Source: Aliiroseovarius sp. F47248L (lineage in GTDB: Bacteria; Pseudomonadota; Alphaproteobacteria; Rhodobacterales; Rhodobacteraceae). From it: a DNA stretch of 64,000 nucleotides. The DNA lies in contig NZ_JALKBF010000001.1 in the NCBI RefSeq assembly GCF_023016085.1, positions 1,984,001 through 2,048,000 of the forward strand, in the 5' to 3' direction. Below, one piece after another: positions 59,551 through 64,000 of the stretch (within the stretch, counting starts at the first letter, position 1; every line of letters begins with the position of its first letter). The notes under the pieces are model-generated. The model was not told where the DNA came from, ran no database searches, and worked only from the letters and a program-made list of their open reading frames with translations. The position numbers and the translations under genes are program-made.

Positions 59551-60776
59551 ACGAACTGCTCCAACTGACGGGCAAGAGCGACGAGGTCAGGCTTTCCTGC
59601 CGGCAGAACCGGCATCCTTTCAACAAACACAATGCGTCGGGGCGTGGCAGGCACGCCCAGAGCTGCGCGACATCGGGTCAACACATGTTCGGCAAGGGTC
59701 GCGTCCTGCTCCCCTTCAAGAACTCCTATGATCACATGGCCGCGTTGCGGGTCAGGCACCGGGATCGCGGCACATTGATTGATGCCCGGCACCGCCCGCA
59801 TCTGCGCCTCGACAGCTTCGGGAAACACATTATGGTCCGACACCGTCACCATCCGGTTTTTGCGCCCCAAAACTGTCAGGTTGCCCGCGCCATCTAGCTG
59901 TCCCATTTCGCCTATCGACAGGTAATCTTTGTCCCAGCGCGTATCGGGGCTGTCTCCATTGTCATAGCCGTCAAACAGATAGGGGCTTTTTACCCAAATC
60001 TCGCCGATGCCGGTGGTGTCTCGGCCATCGATATCGCGTATGCGCATGTCCACACCGGGATAGGTGCGCCCGACAGAACCAGCAGGCGTTGCCGCATCGC
60101 TGATTGTCATAAAGCTTGTTTCGGATGCGCCGAAGAATTCGTGCAGGGTGGCGGTTGGAAATAAGCGGCCAACCTGCTCATGCGTCTGCGTATCAAGTGT
60201 GCCGCCCCCACAGAATAGCCATCGCAGGGACGGGTTGGGGGTTTCGGTGGCCCCGGCCAACATGCGCAATTGCGTTGGTGTGGCATAGAGCACCTGCACC
60301 CCGACATCGTGAAGCATGCGCGCTTGCATACGGGGTGATAGCCCAGTCAAGACCGATAGATCACAGCCAATATGCAATGCCTCCAGCACTGCATACAGAG
60401 AAAGGGAATGGGACATCGCCCCCAAGACGGCATAAGGCGCGTCCGGACCAACACCAAACCGATGGCGCGTAACTTCAAAGCTGGCAATCCACGACGCGGG
60501 TTTTCGCCGAATGGTCTTTGGCGCGCCAGTTGAGCCCGCACTTTGCACCATCAGCCATTGCCGTCCACCGATCTGACCGGCGGCTTCAACAGCCGTATGC
60601 GTCACGCAAAGGCTTTTTCCACGGCGCAACAGATCCTTCACCGACACCAACATTTGCGCCGTTTCATTGCCGATAGTCGACAGCCCATTACCGGGCACCA
60701 GCACGTTGCTGGCTATGTCCTGCCGAAAAAGAGTGCTGCTCACTACGGAATCCCTGCTGCGCGATTTGCACAACAC
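59547..60776 (-). CDS. Short AMP-forming acyl-CoA ligase-like protein
   Basis: 409 aa from GTG 60776, or 398 aa from GTG 60743 (AGGGA upstream). Adenylation motif SAGSTGAPKTIRRKP near 90, FFGASETSFM near 220, GEIWVKSPYLFDGY near 270 and catalytic Lys in AGKPDLVAL near the end. About 100 residues shorter at the N-terminus than typical ligases. Probably activates an acid for the coupled thiolase-like enzyme. Confidence 0.82.
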   Translation of the reverse strand: MLCKSRSRDSVVSSTLFRQDIASNVLVPGNGLSTIGNETAQMLVSVKDLLRRGKSLCVTHTAVEAAGQIGGRQWLMVQSAGSTGAPKTIRRKPASWIASFEVTRHRFGVGPDAPYAVLGAMSHSLSLYAVLEALHIGCDLSVLTGLSPRMQARMLHDVGVQVLYATPTQLRMLAGATETPNPSLRWLFCGGGTLDTQTHEQVGRLFPTATLHEFFGASETSFMTISDAATPAGSVGRTYPGVDMRIRDIDGRDTTGIGEIWVKSPYLFDGYDNGDSPDTRWDKDYLSIGEMGQLDGAGNLTVLGRKNRMVTVSDHNVFPEAVEAQMRAVPGINQCAAIPVPDPQRGHVIIGVLEGEQDATLAEHVLTRCRAALGVPATPRRIVFVERMPVLPAGKPDLVALARQLEQFV

Positions 60777-60824
60777 TATGCGACGGCAGTTCGAGCTGCG
60801 CCAACCCTTTCCGGTAGGTCGCTC

Positions 60825-61886
60825 CTAGCGCAGGCGTTTTTCCGTGGTTGCATCAAAGAACATCGCGTCTGCATCATCGAAGCCAACGATGACTTCGCTG
60901 GATTCGGGAAGCGTATCCTCGGTCCGGTTTTCGACAATGATTTTCTCACCGGTAGTGGCGATCAGATAATCGTAAGACACACCGCCCAAACGTTCGCGCA
61001 GATCCAACACTGCACCACCGTTCCCGGCACTGATGGTCAGATGTTGCGGGCGAACGCCAACAATGACGCTTGTGCCATCGGCGGGCAGCGTCACATTGGT
61101 GGTCACTTCGCGGTTGTTCAGAGCGGTCAGGACAACCTTACCGCCCTGCACCGTGCCATCCAGAAAGTTCATGGCAGGCGACCCGATGAAACCCGCGACG
61201 AACTTGTTGTCGGGGTCTTTGTAAAGGTCCATCGGGCTGCCGACCTGTTCGATCAATCCGGCACGCAGCACCACGATCTTATCCGCCAACGTCATCGCCT
61301 CGACCTGATCATGAGTGACATAGATCATCGTCGCGCCGATTTCCTTGTGAAGGCGTGCGATTTCCACCCGCATGTCGACCCGCAGTTCGGCATCAAGGTT
61401 GGACAGCGGCTCGTCGAACAAGAACACCTCGGGGCCGCGCACGATGGCGCGCCCGATGGCCACCCGCTGGCGTTGACCACCGGACAGGGCTTTGGGCTTG
61501 CGGGCCAGATAGTCGTCCAGTTGCAGGATGCGGCTTGCTTCAGCAACTTTTTCCGCGATCGCTTGCTTGGGGTGACCGTTCATACGCAGGCCAAATCCCA
61601 TGTTCTCCGCGACGGTCATATGCGGGTAAAGCGCATAGGTCTGGAACACCATCGCCACCCCACGTTCTGATGCATCGACCCGCGTGACATCCCGATCCCC
61701 GATCTTGATCTGGCCGGAGGTAGTTTCTTCAAGCCCGGCAATCATCCGAAGCAGCGTGGACTTGCCACAGCCTGAAGGGCCAACAAATACGCAGAACTCG
61801 CCATTGTCGATCTGAAGGTCGATATCGTGGATGACCTGAACATCGCCATATTTCTTTATAGCATTTGAGAGTGTCACACCTGACAT
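60825..61886 (-). CDS. Sugar-type ABC transporter ATPase (UgpC/MalK family)
   Basis: 353 aa. Walker [12 protein letters not shown] near 36, [19 protein letters not shown] near 133, Walker [17 protein letters not shown] near 155, and a C-terminal TOBE/OB domain (VGVRPQHL near 270). Energises import with a SBP and two permeases; the divergent SBP gene at 62836 is the likely partner. Start ATG at 61886 with AAGGA upstream, 18 nt after the IclR stop. Confidence 0.92.
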   Translation of the reverse strand: MSGVTLSNAIKKYGDVQVIHDIDLQIDNGEFCVFVGPSGCGKSTLLRMIAGLEETTSGQIKIGDRDVTRVDASERGVAMVFQTYALYPHMTVAENMGFGLRMNGHPKQAIAEKVAEASRILQLDDYLARKPKALSGGQRQRVAIGRAIVRGPEVFLFDEPLSNLDAELRVDMRVEIARLHKEIGATMIYVTHDQVEAMTLADKIVVLRAGLIEQVGSPMDLYKDPDNKFVAGFIGSPAMNFLDGTVQGGKVVLTALNNREVTTNVTLPADGTSVIVGVRPQHLTISAGNGGAVLDLRERLGGVSYDYLIATTGEKIIVENRTEDTLPESSEVIVGFDDADAMFFDATTEKRLR

Positions 61887-61904
61887 GCAAGCATTCCTTC
61901 TTTG

Positions 61905-62696
61905 TTAACCCGGGAACTGCCATGCCTCGGCAGCCTCGGCGATCTTTTCGGCAGTGCTTAGAAGTTGCGGGCGTAGCTTGGTAAGGTCGTCCACATCGTA
62001 ATGCTGATTGGATGTTGTGATCGACAAAGCCCCAATAACGCGCCCACCGCTGGACAGAATGGGCGCTGCGATACAGTTGATGCCCAGCTCGTGCTCTTCC
62101 CGGTCAAACGCCACACCATCTTGGCGGATCGCGTCCAGCTCGGCCCGCAATGCGTCGGCGGTGGTCAACGTATTGTCCGTATGGCGAAAGTACGACTGGC
62201 GTTTTATCGCATCTTCGCGTGCCTCGGGCTTCAGAAAGGCCATCATGGCTTTACCTACTCCGGTGCAATAGCCCGGACCAACCTTTCCAGCCTGCGAAAA
62301 CATTTCGATCGGAGTCGCCGCGTTGCGTTTGTCGACATAGAGAACCTGCCCGCCATCCAGTTGGGCAAGGTGAATAGTCTGACCGATCTCGGCCGACAGA
62401 TCGTCTAGAAACGGGCGTGCGACAGGTGCAAGCGAGCTTTGGCTCCAGGCCGCATGGGCTAAACGCACCAGCCGCATCCCCGGTGCATAGGTCTGCCTGT
62501 CTTCATCATAGGAAAGCATGCCCTGACTGGTCAGAGTTTGCAGCAGTCGATACAGCGTGGCTTTTGGAAACGGGCTTTCGGCCAGAACGTCGTTGAACCG
62601 CACCGGACGCGCCTTTCCGGCGACCATGTCAAGAACCTGAAGCGCCTTGCCCACGGTCCCGTCTGCGGCTTGCGGGGACTTGTCCATTGCTCCCAT
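61905..62696 (-). CDS. IclR-family transcriptional regulator
   Basis: 263 aa from the ATG at 62696, with GGAGGAG 6 nt upstream; the frame to 62762 would cross the operator. N-terminal winged helix (GKALQVLDMVAGKARPVRFN near 15, YRLLQTL near 50) and a C-terminal effector domain with GVGKAMMAFL near 147 and HELGINCIAAPI near 205. Likely represses or activates the divergent SBP gene and its own unit through the palindromes at 62765-62800. Confidence 0.92.
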   Translation of the reverse strand: MGAMDKSPQAADGTVGKALQVLDMVAGKARPVRFNDVLAESPFPKATLYRLLQTLTSQGMLSYDEDRQTYAPGMRLVRLAHAAWSQSSLAPVARPFLDDLSAEIGQTIHLAQLDGGQVLYVDKRNAATPIEMFSQAGKVGPGYCTGVGKAMMAFLKPEAREDAIKRQSYFRHTDNTLTTADALRAELDAIRQDGVAFDREEHELGINCIAAPILSSGGRVIGALSITTSNQHYDVDDLTKLRPQLLSTAEKIAEAAEAWQFPG

Positions 62697-62735
62697 CGTC
62701 GCCTCCTCCATGGCTGTGCATCTGCGATGAAACTG

Positions 62736-62765
62736 TTGACATCTGTAGCGGGCTTCGCGCATAGT
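62736..62765 (+). promoter_or_regulatory. Promoter of the sugar-type SBP gene
   Basis: TTGACA (62736-62741), 18-bp spacer, CATAGT (62760-62765). The -10 end touches the first palindrome, so regulator binding would block polymerase. Confidence 0.5.
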
Positions 62766-62779
62766 TTCAACTGTTGAAA
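62765..62779. promoter_or_regulatory. Palindromic operator, site 1
   Basis: Perfect 15-bp palindrome TTTCAACTGTTGAAA between the iclR-type and SBP genes. Its start is 20 bp from the second site, about two helical turns. Confidence 0.7.
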
Positions 62780-62783
62780 TTAA

Positions 62784-62800
62784 GTTTCACATTGTGGAAC
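62784..62800. promoter_or_regulatory. Palindromic operator, site 2
   Basis: GTTTCAC-ATT-GTGGAAC, a near-perfect inverted repeat with one mismatch, resembling site 1 (TTTCA...GAA) and IclR-type operators containing TTCC/GGAA arms. Confidence 0.65.
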
Positions 62801-62835
62801 CATAAGAATCGGCTGAAAACCTTGGGAGGAACCTC

Positions 62836-64000
62836 ATGCTGAACTCTATGAAAATGTCCGTTGCGACGGTTGCCATGACGGCTGGCCTAGCAACTGGTGC
62901 AATGGCCGCAGACCTGTCGGGCACGCTCCGCATCATCTCGGACATGTCCAACCCTGCTCCGCGCGCGATCATGGAAGGTCTTGCAGCCGACTTTGATGCC
63001 ATGCATCCCGATCTGACGGTCGAATTGGAAGTCGTGGACCGCGAAGCATGGAAAAGCCAGATCCGTAACGCTTTGACGGCAAACGCGCCCGACGTCATCA
63101 ACTGGTATGCGGCAAACCGCATGGCACCCTATGTGAACGCCGGTCTGTTCGAAGACATCTCGGACATGTGGGAAAACGGTGACCTGCCCGGACTGGACAG
63201 CGTCAAAGGTGCAATGACCATCGACGGCAAACAGTATGGCGTGCCTTACACTTACTACCAGTGGGGCATCTATTATCGCGAAGACATCTTTAACGAGCTG
63301 GGGCTGACCGAGCCGACAACCTTCGACGAAGAAATTGCCAACTGCCAAAAAATCGTCGATTCAGGCCGCAAGTGTTACACCATCGGCTCGAAGTTCCTTT
63401 GGACCGCTGGCGGCTGGTTTGACTATCTGAACATGCGCACCAATGGCTTTGACTTCCACATGAAGCTGGCGACGGGTGAAGCAAGTTGGACCTCGGACGA
63501 GGTTCGCGCCACGTTTGCCAACTGGCGCAAGTTAATCGACATGGGCGCATTCATCGACGATCACCAGACGTATAGCTGGCAAGAGGCCCTGCCCTTCTTC
63601 GTAAACGGTGAGGCCACCGCTTACTTGATGGGTAACTTCGTTGTGCCGCATCTGCGCGAAGCAGGTCTGGGTGATGACCAGATCGACTTCTATCAGTTCC
63701 CGAAGATCGCAGACGTGCCAATGGGCGAAGACGCCCCGACCGACACGTTCCACATCGCTTCGGGCGCGCAGAACAAAGAAGCAGCGCGTGCGTTCTTGCA
63801 ATATGTGACCTCGGCTGACGTTCAGACAAAGATCAACGCCGCTGACGGCCTTGGCCAATTGCCGATCAACGCAAACGCGTCAGTTGGCGATGACGAGTTT
63901 CTTCAGCAGGGTTTTGAAATGCTGTCGCAGAACGCGACAGGTGGTATCGCGCAGTTCTTCGACCGTGACTTCCCCGCCGAGATGGCATCGGTGGGCATGG
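62836..64000 (+). CDS. Extracellular solute-binding protein family 1 (sugar-type), truncated by window edge
   Basis: First ~388 residues of a larger ORF running off the right edge. Signal peptide to about residue 27 (GAMAAD), then the SBP_bac_1 fold: PAPRAIMEGLAADFDAMHPD near 41, INWYAANRMAPYV near 92 and the hinge/ligand segments WQEALPFFVNGEATAYLMGN near 248. ATG at 62836 with GGGAGGAA upstream. Substrate likely a sugar or polyol. Controlled by the operators at 62765-62800. Confidence 0.9.
   Translation, partial: MLNSMKMSVATVAMTAGLATGAMAADLSGTLRIISDMSNPAPRAIMEGLAADFDAMHPDLTVELEVVDREAWKSQIRNALTANAPDVINWYAANRMAPYVNAGLFEDISDMWENGDLPGLDSVKGAMTIDGKQYGVPYTYYQWGIYYREDIFNELGLTEPTTFDEEIANCQKIVDSGRKCYTIGSKFLWTAGGWFDYLNMRTNGFDFHMKLATGEASWTSDEVRATFANWRKLIDMGAFIDDHQTYSWQEALPFFVNGEATAYLMGNFVVPHLREAGLGDDQIDFYQFPKIADVPMGEDAPTDTFHIASGAQNKEAARAFLQYVTSADVQTKINAADGLGQLPINANASVGDDEFLQQGFEMLSQNATGGIAQFFDRDFPAEMASVGM

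Noticed and set aside
60543..61670. 375-codon plus-strand open frame
   Set aside because: Antisense to the UgpC-type ATPase and AMP ligase genes.

Overview
The window looks like a contiguous stretch of a chromosome from a Rhodobacterales (Roseobacter-group) alphaproteobacterium. The evidence is the order ffh - aroQ - rpsP - rimM - trmD - rplS - rpmE, a MipZ-type ParA ATPase, BluB, a DUF1285 protein next to a MoxR/DUF58/DUF4159 cluster, high GC with GC-rich third positions, and the many ATGA start/stop overlaps. I see no rRNA, tRNA, insertion sequence, phage or CRISPR. It reads as core and metabolic genome rather than an island.

Layout. 1-6.2 kb: edge-truncated acyl-CoA synthetase, an MsbA-type ABC exporter, a lipoprotein/YdcF pair, and a minus-strand run of small exported or stress proteins (rhodanese, ABM-like, zinc ribbon, UspA). 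6.5-14.4 kb: translation and secretion cluster (ffh, aroQ, rpsP, rimM, trmD, rplS, rpmE) interrupted by two GNATs, bluB, a 49-aa membrane peptide, a sulfotransferase-like gene and an unannotated 55-aa basic ORF with its own terminator. 14.4-16.1 kb: DUF4336 and mipZ. 16.1-24.5 kb: tightly overlapped dipeptide-type ABC importer (no binding protein) with aldehyde dehydrogenase, AlkX/YcaQ-like protein, SDR and an S58 (NylC/DmpA-like) hydrolase. 24.4-29.4 kb: alpha/beta hydrolase, gabD, and an ECF sigma factor coupled to a membrane VWA protein.

29.4-36.8 kb: FMN riboswitch controlling a RibN-type flavin transporter, an Hsp20 gene with a sigma-32-like promoter and ROSE-like leader, tandem trypsin-like proteases, and glycolate oxidase glcDEF behind a perfect palindrome. 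36.8-46.1 kb: DUF599, then MoxR - DUF58 - DUF4159 - large membrane protein, DUF1285 and a THUMP rRNA methyltransferase. 46.1-48.6 kb: amino-acid-type ABC importer. 48.6-57.3 kb: acetate module, transcribed leftward: acs - adk - DUF4212 - sodium:solute symporter - CNMP/CBS/nucleotidyltransferase - membrane protein - membrane-anchored DEDDh exonuclease. 57.7-60.8 kb: nitroreductase, then a thiolase with altered catalytic residues coupled to an AMP ligase. 60.8-64 kb: sugar-type ABC system (UgpC/MalK ATPase, IclR regulator, divergent binding protein) around two palindromic operators; the last gene runs off the edge.

Functional threads: acetate uptake and activation (symporter, Acs, AMP recycling by Adk) with an apparent nucleotide-based signalling module; glycolate oxidation; flavin uptake and use (FMN riboswitch/RibN; BluB consumes FMN); and RNA-level control (FMN riboswitch, ROSE-like thermometer, long rplS leader). 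All functional calls come from reading motifs and family resemblance; no database search was run.
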